Assembly (NCBI GenBank): GCA_036927565.1
Contig: JAYESD010000002.1
Coordinates: forward strand, 221,529,882-221,593,881
Direction: 5' to 3'
DNA length: 64,000 nt
From: Tuctoria greenei
Taxonomy: Eukaryota > Streptophyta > Magnoliopsida > Poales > Poaceae
Every line of letters begins with the position of its first letter. Positions within the stretch are counted from its first letter, which is position 1. The translations under genes were made by a program, and so were the position numbers. The notes beneath the pieces were generated by a model that was not told the origin of the DNA, ran no database searches, and saw only the letters and a list, made by a program, of their open reading frames with translations. This document shows, in pieces, positions 34,288 to 45,530 of this stretch.

Positions 34288-34909
34288 AAAGTTCAGGCTG
34301 AGAGTTGTAGTTGATGACAAATGTCTCAAATTCCTTAGGAAGTGAGGCAATGATTAGATGCACAAAGAACTTATCTTTGATCCCCAAATCCATTGGCTTA
34401 AGCTTTGCAGCCATATTTGTCATCCTTAGGATGTGCTCTCGCATGCCACCTCCATAATACTTTTAAGTAACAAGCCTCTTGATAAGAGTGCTTGCTGTGG
34501 CCTTAGAAGAACCAGTAAACTGATTCTCTATCCTTTGGAGGTACTCAACGACAGTGTCACATTCAGGGATTGCTCCCAGAATGGCCTCAGTGATAGTGCC
34601 CTTAATTACCATCAAACACTTGCTGTTTGGTTTTTTCCACTTATAACAGTCAATATCATAAGCCAATAACTCATTAGTATAGTCCTTTGTCCTCTCAGCA
34701 AAGGACTCTCGAGTTTCATGAGCTTTTTGCATTGGCTCCACGGGTGCAACAGGATATGAAGTAGTGAGAGCCAAGTCTATCTCGGAGACTGCTAACGCAA
34801 TCTCCAACTTCTCTCTCCATCTTCCATAATTGTTTTCATTGAGAGGTTCAATGGAACTGATAAAACTCAGTGCAACATTAGCATTGGAGGAACCTTTATT
34901 AAAAAACAT
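34288..34909 (-). pseudogene. Copia gag, N-terminal part
   Basis: The start is probably the Met at 34909 (MFFNKGSSNANVALSF); the open frame begins 15 codons earlier. PLNENNYGRWREKLEIAL and KCLMVIKGTITEAILGAIP are typical of copia gag. A stop at 34463 is followed by a readable continuation in the same or a shifted frame (ASLPKEFETFVINYNSQPE) up to the Tat1 insertion site. Confidence 0.85.
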
Positions 34910-34960
34910 AAAAGAATCATAAGTGAATGCATATGATATATTATATAAGAACAACAGAAA

Positions 34961-35212
34961 GCATAGTAATTTATCTATCGCTTTGGTTACTCGACCAAAT
35001 TGCTATGAACTTAATTCTTCAAAAGAAGAATAATGTCACTAATGCCTTTCACTTTGGTTACTCGGCCAATAATGACATAAAAAATTACTAAATAACATGC
35101 AATTTTATTTTTCACTTTGGTTACTCAATCAAAATTGCATGCAACTTAAAACATTTCAAAAGACATAACGATTTATTTTTCGCTTTGGTTACTCGACCAA
35201 ATTGCTATGATA
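34961..35212 (-). repeat. Four hairpin repeats in the copia leader
   Basis: The phrase CTTTGGTTACTCGACCAA (with small variants) occurs at about 34981, 35052, 35115 and 35182. On the element's sense strand it is TTGGTCGAGTAACCAA, which can fold by itself (TTGGT with ACCAA). Each copy is framed by a different inverted repeat: CATAGTAATTT/AAATTGCTATG, ATGTCACTAAT/ATAATGACAT, CATGCAATTTT/AAAATTGCATG and CATAACGATTT/AAATTGCTATG. The arms differ between units while staying complementary within each. Confidence 0.7.
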
Positions 35213-36513
35213 TTTTAATTTAAGCGGAAGCAAAAAAATGGGCATAATATCTTAATTTCTTAATATTCCGCAACATAATTAAATTATTTTGCTGAGAATT
35301 TACTTAATTTTGGAATAAAAAATATCCAATAATGCAATAAAACATGCAATGTTATGTCCAACAAAAAAATACTTATTATCCTCAGCAAAAGTAATTTAAT
35401 CAGTGGGTCTCACATACTTTAATTGCCCATTATCAATTTTCTGTAAAAAACAAAAATCAGAAAATAACTAAGGGAGCCCACTTTCTAGAATCTGATCCAT
35501 GGCCCAGCACACCCTCTAATCCACTTGATACTGTACGGTACTTAACCAGCCCGCATGGTCCAAAAGGACTTTACCAGGCATCTGGGCCACTGGTGCTTTT
35601 TAGTGGGCTTAGGCCTGATTAAAAAATACAAAAAATGTGAAAAAGAAAAGGGCAGCCCAATGGCCCTTTTACTCCTTCCGACTGGGCCAACGGCCCGCAC
35701 TGCATGCTGCCGACGGATGCTGTCGGATCGCGATCTAACGGTCGCGGCACTTGCCCGCCCTCGGGTATATATACCCGGCGGCCTCTTTGAAAACCCTAAG
35801 CTCTTTCATTTTCTCACCTCCCAGCTGCAATTCATTCTTCCAGAGAGCATCGGAGGGTGCAGTGGCTGCTGCCCTAGGCCAGCCTCACCAACACAGAGAG
35901 AACGCGGCCGTGGTGGCCCGCGCCTCACGCCGGTTTGCTCCGGCGCCGCCGCGCCTTGCTCGCCGGCGAGTGAGGTCGCCGCCGGTGAACTCGTCGTCGT
36001 CGAGCGTGGCACCGGTAACCGCCGTTAAGGAGCAAAAAAATATGAGCATCATGCTGACAATCTTACTTTTCTACGCCACCGCCGCCTCCTTCGTCGGTGT
36101 GCGCGTTCGCCCGTAGGTGAGCGCGTCACCATCGAGGTTGGCGTTGTGTGACGACTTACCTGATCAGATGTGCCGATTTTTTTACTCATTTTGACAGATC
36201 CATTTCTTATTACGTTTCATTACCGTCTTTACTTACTTTCCGCGTTTCTTATTTTCATACTGCAGCGTCTAGATCCAGAAATCGATTTGATTTCCTTCTT
36301 AATGTCTACATGCTAACACACGTAGATCCTTAATAAATAGAAATCATTTTGATTTCCTTTTGCCTTAATTTGCTGCAGATTGTTTACTAAAAATGATAAC
36401 GGTCTCCTTATCTGTAGATTTGCACAGATTTTGCTTACCAAGAACGAAATCGTTTTCCTTACTTCAGATTTACTTACCAAGAACAAAATCCCGAAAAAAT
36501 TAATGACTAAGTT
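35213..36513 (-). other. Copia 5' leader
   Basis: About 1.3 kb lie between the primer site and the hairpin repeats. It is AT-rich near both ends and GC-rich at 35680-36030, where weak open frames exist on both strands (for example + 35555-36028). I see no conserved protein. A TATATATACCCGGCGGCC phrase near 35766 followed by AAACCCTAAGC resembles a plant promoter and 5' UTR read on the + strand, opposite to the element; it may be captured sequence. Confidence 0.4.
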
Positions 36514-36526
36514 GGCTTTGATACCA
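36514..36526 (-). promoter_or_regulatory. Copia primer binding site
   Basis: The minus strand reads TGGTATCAAAGCC, one base from the LTR and close to the tRNA-Met consensus. Confidence 0.88.
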
Positions 36527-36527
36527 T

Positions 36528-36998
36528 TGTTAGAAACTTAGATCCAAATGAAAAACTTAGTCACTAAAAGATTTCAGTACAAAGATCAAATAAAAAGAAC
36601 ACGAGTGCTAATCATTATGATTAGCACATGAATATGTTGATGGTGCACCTTCTTCCTCTCTTTTCTTTGTGTTGGACGTCGAAGCGGCCATCAAGCCTAT
36701 AGAGGCGAGGCTGTAGAAAGATAACGAATGGAAAGCTTTTCCCCTTGTTTCCTCTTGCTATTTGATCAGTTCTTAGAGGATTTGAGTGTCTGTGTATCTA
36801 TTGTAAACAATAAACACCCTCATACTTATATATGATTAAGAGGCACAAGAAGGGGCCTCCGAACTGCCATAATAGTGTCCCCCCCCCCATCAGTCACGCG
36901 TCCATTTGGTTGGGTGTGTCCCTTCATTAGGACACATGCTAATTAAAATTAAAATTAATCATATGATTAATTATCTTAATACGAGTTCATAACTAACA
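36528..36998 (-). repeat. Copia 5' LTR (right)
   Basis: TGTTAGAAAC ... CATAACTAACA. It carries a run of ten C (about 36879-36888) where the left LTR has CCCCCGAT. Confidence 0.93.
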
Positions 36999-37061
36999 AG
37001 CAATTGCTGTCCGCGAAGGATCTGATGCCATTATGCTATCTGGTGAAACTGCTCATGGAAA
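36999..37061 (+). pseudogene. Pyruvate kinase exon, 3' part
   Basis: The target duplication AGCAA is followed by sequence that continues the exon: IAVREGSDAIMLSGETAHGK, ending GGAAA/GTAAGG with two bases of the Lys codon. SGETAHG is a conserved pyruvate kinase block at the domain interface. Joined to 18441 the frame is continuous, which proves that the insertion is inside the exon. Confidence 0.9.
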
Positions 37062-38389
37062 GTAAGGTTTAACATATCGTTGGTTTTAATTGCCCATTTA
37101 GTTGATTTGTTGTGCACTACAGAGTTATTATGTGTTGTAATTCCGGTGTTGTCACACCAAAACAGCTTCTGTTCTAGCCAGGTAGCTGCTCCCGCTTGCT
37201 GCAACTTGGTGACGAGAACAGCTGCACAAGATGGAGTTCACGTCCAGAGGCAACTTGCTCTAGCAGGACACGCCTGGGTGTTTATTGCCTCACGTGAGGT
37301 GGAGATGCAGAGTCCATTTGGTTTACTTTACCAAAACTTGGTAACACTAAAATATTGGCGACGCCAATTCGTTGGTAAAGGAACGTTTAGATTGTAGCCC
37401 TTCCAACGTTTATTATAATTATTTGTATGACATATGGGGTCCACATGTCATTAATTTTATATTTTTACTAAACATACTCAAGTGAGATCTTATTTTGTAG
37501 GTTTAAATACAAGGAGTTCAACGGTGCAAATAAAACTTAAATTGAGTTTACGGTTCTTGAAATATTCTTATTTGAACTTTTATAACCTAATAGTCTTGGA
37601 CTGCATGTAGGGTATGGGATGCTGTCACCTCATTTCTCTCTCCTTTCTCTCTCCGTTGGCAGCGTGGGCGACGTTTTAGTGACCAATGTTTTGCCCAGCT
37701 ACTTCGATTGAGGTTACCAAATTTTTTAGGACATTCCAAAATTTGGTAGCGAATCAAATGCAAACCAAATCATGTGGGCACATTAAAAATTAGTAAGGTT
37801 TCTATTGGCAACAAACTAAATAGACCTGCAATCTGCTGTAGTTGATCAGGTGCACAAGGTGAAGACGTGCTACAGTCAGGAGAGACCCTCAGGTGCACGG
37901 GGGTGAAGACGTGTGCTACGGCCAGGAGAGACCGCAGGGTGATTTGTACTGCTACTTTTTTCTACTGTGCGTGCACATGGACAGAGCTTGCTCTGATGGA
38001 GGATACTCTATCGGATTGCTTTAGCCTCCGGCTGGGTGTTTGTTTATATATGCCCGTTACAAAGAGTCCAAGCTCCGTTACTATATGATCATATATAATA
38101 GACTAACTCTAATAATCTAGACTCCTAATAGACTTGCCGCAGAGCAGCCCCAGAGTCCAATTCGAACTCTTCTTTTTTTGGTGTGCCTGCCCCTGGTCTC
38201 TCTGCCTTTTGCAGTCCTACTCGGACTCCCCTCTAGGTGCGGCTTGGGCCTAGCCGCACAAGAGAGGCAAGGGTCAGGTATCACCAACATTATTTTGACC
38301 CCTTTAGAGGACACATGAATTTTATGATATACAATTGCCATTAGCATTTTCATACTATATAGATTTATACTTTGACCGCTAATATTTGG
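37062..38389 (+). other. Pyruvate kinase intron, left portion
   Basis: This is non-coding. A pair of inverted phrases, ATTTGGTTTACTTTACCAAA (near 37315) and TTGGTAGCGAATCAAATGCA with AAACCAAAT (37743-37769), may mark a small inverted-repeat transposon of about 460 bp; no target duplication is clear. A short imperfect direct duplication (GGTGAAGACGTGCTAC ... CAGGAGAGACC) occurs at 37858-37890 and 37905-37940. Nothing else stands out. Confidence 0.4.
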
Positions 38390-38467
38390 GACAAATAGTA
38401 TCTAAGAGGGACTCATTTCGACATTTGAGATCAATGCTATAAAATAATGGTGATATTGATGAGGATG
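38390..38467 (+). mobile_element. RTE-type LINE remnant, left part
   Basis: TTTCGACATTTGAGATCAATGC ... GGTGATATTGATGAGGATG reads, with changes, as the FRYLGSML..DGDIDEDV block near the end of RTE-clade LINE reverse transcriptases. It continues at 62720. The left edge is uncertain. Confidence 0.6.
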
Positions 38468-41118
38468 TGAAGCGTCCCGACCCATAAGATCGGAACTAAA
38501 CGTGTAATGTTATTACCAAATACAAGGTTCGGTACATAATATTACAACACAAGTGGAACCACAACCATACAGAGCTTTATTTCAACGGTGTAGCCTTATG
38601 GATAAAAACTACAATTAGTGGCAAGATAAATATAATGACATCAACACGTAAACTAGTATCTCGTCGTCGCCCATGGTTCTACTACACACAACTTGGCTGC
38701 GGACGCGACCCTACTCAAAGTCCTCCAGCACGAAGTTAGGATCCTCTGAAAAACAATCAATCAACAACGTTTGAGTACAAAAGTACTCAGCAAGCTCTAC
38801 CTTGCCCTTCGGAAGGGTAGTAAACAATTATAAATGCAATGCATGAGATAAATAACAATACAACCTAATGCAACTAATGCAGTGAATATTTCCCACATAA
38901 CTCATCGCAATCTCACCATAGGTGGTTTTCTAGTTGTTAGGACCACACCGTAACCCATCCTATACTGAGGACACGGCCATCTGAATAGATTTTACACTCT
39001 GCAGAGGTTGTACGCTGTACCCACATGCACGAACCATCAAAGACAGTCCGACATAACCGACATCCAGTCGAATTATCACCCAGACCAGTCTCCCCAAACC
39101 CAATATCATCATCATGAGTGAGCTTCAATAGTATCTCAACATAACTCTCTCTCCACCGTGGATGACTGTCGGGCTAGCCACCGGGATTAGGCTAGGACCC
39201 GCTCATATAGGGACATGTGGTCGTACTGAAAAAGAAGTTAGGTGAGATGTCAAAACAACTCGGTCCTTAAGGATCACCAGGGCAGCCTCCATACACACAT
39301 CACGAGCCTGTCCTCATGATAGAATTCGCCGTAAGTCTACCACCACGGTAGCACATACACCAACTCTAACCCATTTGTCCCAGTCACAACTCATTCATGC
39401 AATCACCAACCATACAACATACAAGAGGCAACATCATCATGTATAATCTTATTATTCCAATACGCAGCAAATAGAACTAGCATGGCTCTACTCTATCACT
39501 CGACGCTCCACAAATGCAATAACCTAATCTGTTGGCCACAATGGATAAATCTCATATAGGTGCGATATGATCAAAAAGGGATAGATGGAACTTGCCTTCG
39601 CTACCGTCGGCTGCGTCGTTCTCCGGGTCACCTGGTTCCTCCGGGTTCTCCTCCGGCATGGGGTCTGCTCCGGCAACGCGCAGGCAAGCAAACATAAACG
39701 CAATGCATGCATATATTAATACATGATACAAACATGATTGTATTAAATATATTATGATTTTAGATAATTTTTAGAGAAAGGATTAGATTAATCGGAGTTT
39801 TTATGAGTAAAATATGGATTTTATAGTTTGGTGACTGGATTAATTCTGAAAATAAATATTTAATTCAGGTATTAGGGTCACGGGTCTGGACCAGAGGTGC
39901 TCAGCCACGGTGACTTGCGTTAGGTCGTTATTGGCCTCAGGCTTAATGGCTAATAACCTACTATTGCTTTAGGTTATGGCTAACAGGTAACATGAGGTAC
40001 TGGTCATCGATTGGATTTGGTGTTGGACAACCCAGGCCACTGGCACATGGGCTTGTATGTGAGTTAAATGGTTGACTAGTGGGGTACCGCATACCAGGTC
40101 CAAGGGCTATAGCTCCTGCTAGTCAATCGAAGGGAAACCGAACAGAAGGCTCGGTGTTTCTTCCTCCTCAGTACAGACTGCCATGAACACCATGGGAGAG
40201 CACGATTTGAGAAGAATAAGAGGAGAGAGCGGCCCTAACTTGGGTATTCGACTGCTCAGACTCCGACGAACTCAAGTGAGGTGCCAATTTCGGAATAGAG
40301 CAAGAGGAACAGAGTAATTTCAGAGAAGGGCGACCATGGTGAGTGGTGGCCGCCTCGGGCTCGGAAGAGGAAGATAATCGGCACAAAGACAAGCTTGGGA
40401 GGTGGATTCGGCATCGTAGGTGCTCACCTACGCCTCGGTTTGGACGGAAATAGCTTCTCATCGGAGATCGACCCGTCGGTCGAGTCGTCACCTCGCGGAA
40501 GGACAGGGCGGCGCTGGAGCTGTGCTGGTGTGAGTAAGGTGTGGCTTGAACGAAGTTGAGCATGGCAAAGTCAATATATAGGCGGAGAAGGCGGTTACCG
40601 GCTGGCCTTGACAGAAGTCGGATGGGCGTAATTATTTCACCGTACACACGCGCCGAACTCGACCAGGGTGGAGCCGCGGCGCTGCACGATGTGTCATGTC
40701 GTCCGGCCTCGTCGTCGGCTAGCGGTGGCATCCACACGTTCGTCGGAACAGGCGCCGGCGTCATCGCTTGTGAGTGAAGCAAGGTAGGTGTCGGTCACTT
40801 CACCTGAGCGGCGGTCGGGGGCGTGAATGCGCCGTACGGGAGCTCGGGAGTCCTCCAGGGAAATGGAGAAGGGGTGGGTAGGGAAGAGGTTGGCAGACTG
40901 CCATGGCCCATGGGTGGTCACGAGCTGCTGTTGTTTCAGTTTACAGAGAACGTGTTGCTCTGTGGGAGGAAGAAGAAGGGGGGTTTTGTATATCCGCAAA
41001 AGGAGGAGGGGATGGATGTAAAATGTTCTTGGCTGGCCTGGTACAGAGACGAACGTGACTTGAGTTCGTGGTCCTGCTATTATATTTTATTTATTTATTT
41101 TTATCTTTTTACTTGCTT
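38468..41118 (-). repeat. Tekay 3' LTR (left), truncated
   Basis: It starts TGAAGCGTCCCG and parallels 59929-62574. The last 145 bp present in the right LTR (62575-62719, ending GGGATGTTACA) are missing, as is the purine tract. The LTR joins the chromodomain directly at ACTTGCTT/CCCATGTAGC. Confidence 0.85.
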
Positions 41119-41970
41119 CCCATGTAGCTTTGGTCTCTGAGTGTCTGCTCCACTGAACTCGACAAAGCTTGACTGAGTTTGTTCGCGTTCTTCGGGCAAC
41201 TGTATCCAAGTTCTTTACTGGCACCTCTTGATAGCGCAAATCGTCTTGTAGGTCTAGTGTGTCCTGTACCACTTGTTCCTCAGGCACCGTAAGCACTTTC
41301 TCAACTGTGATACATGGAAGACGTTGTGTACGCCCGACATCTCTTCGGGCAACTGGATTTCATATGCCACTGATCCTACTCTTTTTAGGACTGGAAAAGG
41401 ACCAATGTACCGCGGCGCTAGCTTTCCACGCACTTGGAATCTGCGTGTGCCACGGATCGGAGACACCTTAAGATATACATGATCTCCGACTTCAAACCTG
41501 AGTTCACGCCTTTTCTTGTCCGCATAGCTTTTCTGGCGTGACTGAGCTGCCTTCAAATTTCCCCGGATCTCCGCTATCTTGTCTTCTGCTTCCATGATGA
41601 AATATGGTCGCTCTACAATACGGTCTCCAACCTCTGACCACATAAGCGGAGTCCGACACTTTCTTCCATAAAGATATTCAGACGGGGACATCTTGATGCT
41701 AGTCTGATAACTGTTGTTGTAAGAAAACTCGGCATATGGTAGACTATCTTCCCAATCCTTACCATAGGTGAGAACAGCTGCTCTTAATATATCCTTCAAA
41801 ATTTGGTTGATCCTTTCTGTCTGACCGTCAGTCTGTGGGTGATATGCTGAGCTGAAATCCAACATAGTACCAAGTGATTTTTGTAGACTCCTCCAAAACC
41901 TCGATGTGAACTGGGTACCCCTATCGGAGACTATCCTTGAGGGTCTTCTGTGCAGCTTCACAATACAATC
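41087..41970 (-). pseudogene. Tekay integrase C-terminal half and chromodomain
   Basis: The frame 41961-41254 contains RIVSDRGTQFTSRFW (second catalytic Asp), DGQTERINQILKDIL (catalytic Glu), the chromovirus block KLAPRYIGPFPVLKRVG and LPEEMSGVHNVFHVSQLRK. After a frame change near 41290, YQEVPVKNLDTVARR ... VKLCRVQWSRHSETKATWE is a chromodomain, which targets insertion to histone-marked chromatin. The protein then runs into LTR sequence because of the deletion. Upstream it continues at 55005 across Tat2. Confidence 0.88.
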
Positions 41971-42809
41971 TGTCGGTGGTTTGGATCCGGTAGATCTCCC
42001 GACACTACTAAAGTGTTAGAGGAGTTTGTGGTTCGGTGTGGGCGCGCGGAGATTCAAGAAAGTGAATTGGAAATGACACAGGAGACACAGAGGTTTACGT
42101 GGTTCGGGCCGCTGAGCGTAATACCCTACTCTACGGGTGTGTTGGTGTTGTATTGGTTGTATGAGCTTGTATTGAGCGTCTATGGAACGTGTAGAGTGTG
42201 TTGTCGGTCTGTCCTTTTATAGTACAAGGGCAGACCGTTACAAGTTAGCCTGGCTCGACATGTGGCCCCGGCGGTTACTAATATTGATACTCATTCAACA
42301 CGTTTAATTGTCCTTAATGACCGGGTAATGGGCTTTGACAACACCGTTACTGGTAATTAAGGTCGTCCGATCGTGTGTCATTAATATAGTATTAATGACA
42401 CTTGATCGGGTCTTGAAGCCCTTGATTCCCCTTTGAAGATCCGGAGTCGTTGTGGAGTCTTCCGGAGGTTAGAGGCTGAAGATCCGACGGTTGGACACGT
42501 GGCAGCTCCGGAGCATACTGTGGGAAACAGAAAGCTCCGGAGCTACCTGACACATGTCAGTTCCGGAGCTTCCCTCGGTCTGGGGTTAGGTCCGGGAGTG
42601 CCATTTCGGTACACAGCCCGGAGCTTCCCCCTTGTGGGTGGTAGCTCCGGTTTGACAGTACACGTGGAGACCCCGAGACTAACCATGTTGGAGAAGCGGG
42701 TCCGGTTATGCCTGACATGTAGGCCTTCGAAGGTCTTCAAATCGAATAGATGACTTTCCCTTGAGATATTTGTACTCTCAAGGGGTGTACGGTTCTCAGG
42801 GTACCGACA
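41971..42809 (-). repeat. Tat2 3' LTR (left)
   Basis: TGTCGGTGGTTTGG ... CAGGGTACCGACA. AGCTCCGGAGC-type palindromes lie near 42510, 42535 and 42565. The LTR differs in most of its length from that of Tat1, so the two are separate subfamilies. Confidence 0.95.
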
Positions 42810-42838
42810 GTGGCTCCCTGGGCCCACCTCTGGGGAAG
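42810..42838 (-). promoter_or_regulatory. Tat2 polypurine tract
   Basis: The minus strand reads CAGAGGTGGGCCCAGGGAGC, followed by CAC and the LTR. Confidence 0.78.
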
Positions 42839-43344
42839 ACCCCTTGGGTGAAGTCATTCCGCCGGAGGTGGGTCCACCCTCGTGACTTTTGAACTGAGTC
42901 TTCAAAGGTATTCGGAAGTGCCGTTGGCGAGGGTTTGGAGTTAAATCCTCGTCGTGCGGCGTATCCCGCGTGCAGCATATGAGATCTTTGGCGTGCGGTT
43001 CTCACGCAATTGAAGGTCGCCGGTTCCTGATATGAAAACCGTATCGGTTCCGCGCGCCTTGTCAGGTCGCCGCCCTCGGGCTTCCCGCCTCATGATGACA
43101 ACCGTTCGCCTGGGTAAGAACCTCAACTTGATCGTCGGGGTGGTCCCGGGCCCTCTTGTCATCGGCTGGGTGGAATTTTTGAGTGGTATCTTCGACTTCC
43201 TTGCGGTTTCCATCCAAGCGTTGCGAGGGCTTACTTAAGAAGGAAAGCGCGCACCGTCTGAAGTTCTTTACGCCTCTCATCTGATCTTGCACTCAAACTA
43301 CCAACTTGTGCTTCGCTTTTCCTCTCTTGCCTTGCTGTGCCGCG
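42839..43344 (+). promoter_or_regulatory. Likely promoter region of the Tat2 antisense gene
   Basis: Non-coding. It shares blocks with the matching stretch in Tat1 (for example ACCGTATCGGTT near 43038 and GGGCTTACTTAAGAAGG near 43227). There is no clear TATA box. Confidence 0.45.
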
Positions 43345-44731
43345 ATGGAGTTGGGTCTCTGCGAGAGTCGTTTGAAGACCGACGGCGACCTGAAGAAGGT
43401 TCGGACCTCATGGGATGGTCCTTGGGCTTCTTCAACCGCTCGGTTCGTGCCGGGGGAGAGCTCCCGTTTGAGAAGGAGCACACTGGTGAAATGGTGTACT
43501 TCTCCTCGTACGCCATGGTGGGGTTGATCCCACCTTTTTCCTCCTTTTTCTTGATGTTGCTAGACTTTTATGGTCTCCAGCTATACCACCTTGGCCCTCA
43601 CTCCATTCTCCTTGTGTCTATCTTTGTCCACTTCTGTGATGTGGGTGGGCATCCCCCCTGCATTGAACTCTTCCGGACCTTCTTCACAGTCCATACCACC
43701 GGTAGGAGCAATGAGTACCTTGGCTTCTACTACTTCGTGAAGCGCAAGAAGTGCCCATTTAAGTACCTCCGGTCGTTTCCCTCTGGGAAGTGGGATGACT
43801 CGAAGAAGGACTGGATAGTCATCCGGGGGGAGGAGCACGAGAGGCTGGAGCTGCCCGAAGGCCTCCCCAACATTGACACAATGATCTGGAGTGAAGCTCC
43901 GGTGCTGGCGGACGCCTTCAACCCTGCTCTGACCAGGATCTGCCAGTGCGTGGAGGGAGGATTAACCCCTCAGGCGGTGTTTTGTAACTTCCTGGTCAAC
44001 AGGTGGGCACCGCTGAAGAGGAGAGAAAAACTCGCTTGGACCCTTAACAGTGTGATGGACGACGACCGGGTCGAGACCGGGCTGAAGTCCAACATGGTGG
44101 GGACAACCTTGGAGTTTCACCTCAAGAAGTTCCAGCACGGCATCGACGTCGAGGGTGACGACTTGACTCCACCATCAGCTTTTCTTCCTCTGAACGTGGA
44201 AGTAGAGTTCAGTAGGGAGCTCCAATGGAAGATGCCCGTGCTTGACGACCTTGGTGTCGTCGAGAGAAGATCAACCACCAGGGTGGCGATCCATGGAGTG
44301 TCCGAAGGTGGCTCCGACCCTGCCCCGAAGCCAAGGGTCGAAGTCGTCGGAAAGGGCAAGGAGCCGGCGGACGAACCCTTGAGCCGGAAGAGGAAGCTGC
44401 AGCATGCCGACGGAAGGTCCGTCAGGCCTGCCACCTCTGCATCGGCTCCGTCTCCCCGGAGGGGGAGGTCTTCTACAACCGCGGCGACTATACCTGCAGC
44501 GGGGTCCTCCCGAGGTGCTAGATCCAGGCATGCGACTCCAGCACCAGGGCCGGTTGAGGCCTCTAGGTCCGGAGGTTCTTCCCGATCGAGGGGGGCCTCG
44601 ACCAGGGAAACGCCCTTGGCTGCAATGAGTTTCGGGGGGCCTTCAGGAGCTTCCACACCGGCGGCGGCTATGACCAGCCCAGAATGCCCAGGAAAGAGGT
44701 TCCGCGCAAGCTGGTGCAGAAGTCTCCCAAG

Positions 44732-44810
44732 GTAATTTTTAATCTTTACTTTGGACAGTTGTTTTGTTGTAGTAACTGTTTTTTAAGTTTCTTCGTCCAT
44801 CATCTACAAC
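44732..44810 (+). other. Intron of the Tat2 antisense gene, acceptor worn
   Basis: The donor CCCAAG/GTAATT sits where Tat1 has CCCGAG/GTAAGC. The exon 2 text VPKKRSE aligns with VSKKGPG of Tat1, but the expected acceptor reads CTACAAC/GTT where Tat1 has TTCCAG/GGTG. The AG seems to have been lost, unless another AG, such as TTTTTAAG at 44786, is used out of phase. Confidence 0.5.
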
Positions 44811-44861
44811 GTTCCCAAGAAGAGGAGTGAGGCTCCACCCTCAGCCACAACAGCTAAAGCT

Positions 44862-45530
44862 GTGAGGGCAGAAGCTTCTGCTCCCGTCTCGGTGCTGCCC
44901 CAAGTGGTGGCTGAAACTGCGACAGCTCCGGTGCCCCCGGTGTTGCCCCAAGTGGTGGCTGAAACTGCGACAGCTCTGGCGCCAGCTGTCGTGGTCATGG
45001 ACCTCGACTCATCCCCAGAGACTCCAGTGGTAGCGCCGGACCGCGGGAGAGAAGATGCGCCAGCGGCACCTCTCCCGGAGGTTGAAGCTCTGGGTCCTGG
45101 TGCTGAGATGATGGAAGCTCCGGCTGTTGAGCTGGAGGAAGCAGTAATTTCGGTCCCAGAGCCGGAAATTGTCGAAGCTCTGGCGGTTGAGCCAGAGGTG
45201 ATTGAAGTCCCGGCGTGCGCGTCGGATGTTGAGGAAGTTCCGGCGGTTGGGTCGGCTTCCTCAGAAGCACCGGCCGCAGAGCTGGTCGTTGTTGGAGCTC
45301 CGGCCGCAGGGCCGGTTGATGATGAAGATCTTCCGGCCCCTGACCCGGTTGTTGCAGAGGCGTCGGAGCTCGAGCCCCCATCGGAGGAGGTGCCCCGACT
45401 GGAGCCAGAAGCGTCCCCTGCTCCGGAAGTGACGACGTCGGAGGTACCCGCGGCTGAGCCGGAGTGCCCTGGTGAAGTCGCTGGCCCCCTGCCTGAGGGG
45501 GTGAATGAAGACCTGGCGGCGGGGCCTTCC
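44862..45530 (+). repeat. Acidic coding repeats in the antisense gene
   Basis: Units of about 24-45 bp of the type GAAGCTCCGGCGGTTGAGCC repeat with drift and encode Pro/Glu/Ala/Val peptides. Two near-identical units (CCCCAAGTGGTGGCTGAAAC) occur at 44899 and 44947. Tat1 has the same type of region at 31500-32042. Confidence 0.65.

Larger units (their letters stand above)
18442..36998 (-). mobile_element. Ty1/copia element inserted in a pyruvate kinase exon
   Basis: LTRs of 467 and 471 bp with AGCAA target duplications enclose gag, protease, integrase, reverse transcriptase and RNase H, all read from the minus strand. The order integrase before reverse transcriptase identifies copia. After removing the nested Tat1 and its duplication, the element is about 6.9 kb. 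Many stops and frameshifts make it inactive. The LTR pair differs at about 26 of 467 sites by hand count (5-6%). I did not assign a lineage. Confidence 0.92.

Noticed and set aside
34961..35212. CRISPR-like array
   Set aside because: Only four imperfect repeats, eukaryotic setting, no cas genes, and the spacers form arms with complementary ends; it fits RNA hairpins in a retrotransposon leader.
37313..37775. Inverted-repeat transposon in the pyruvate kinase intron
   Set aside because: The ends ATTTGGTTT/AAACCAAAT are suggestive, but inner parts match poorly and no target duplication is visible; mentioned only within the intron entry.
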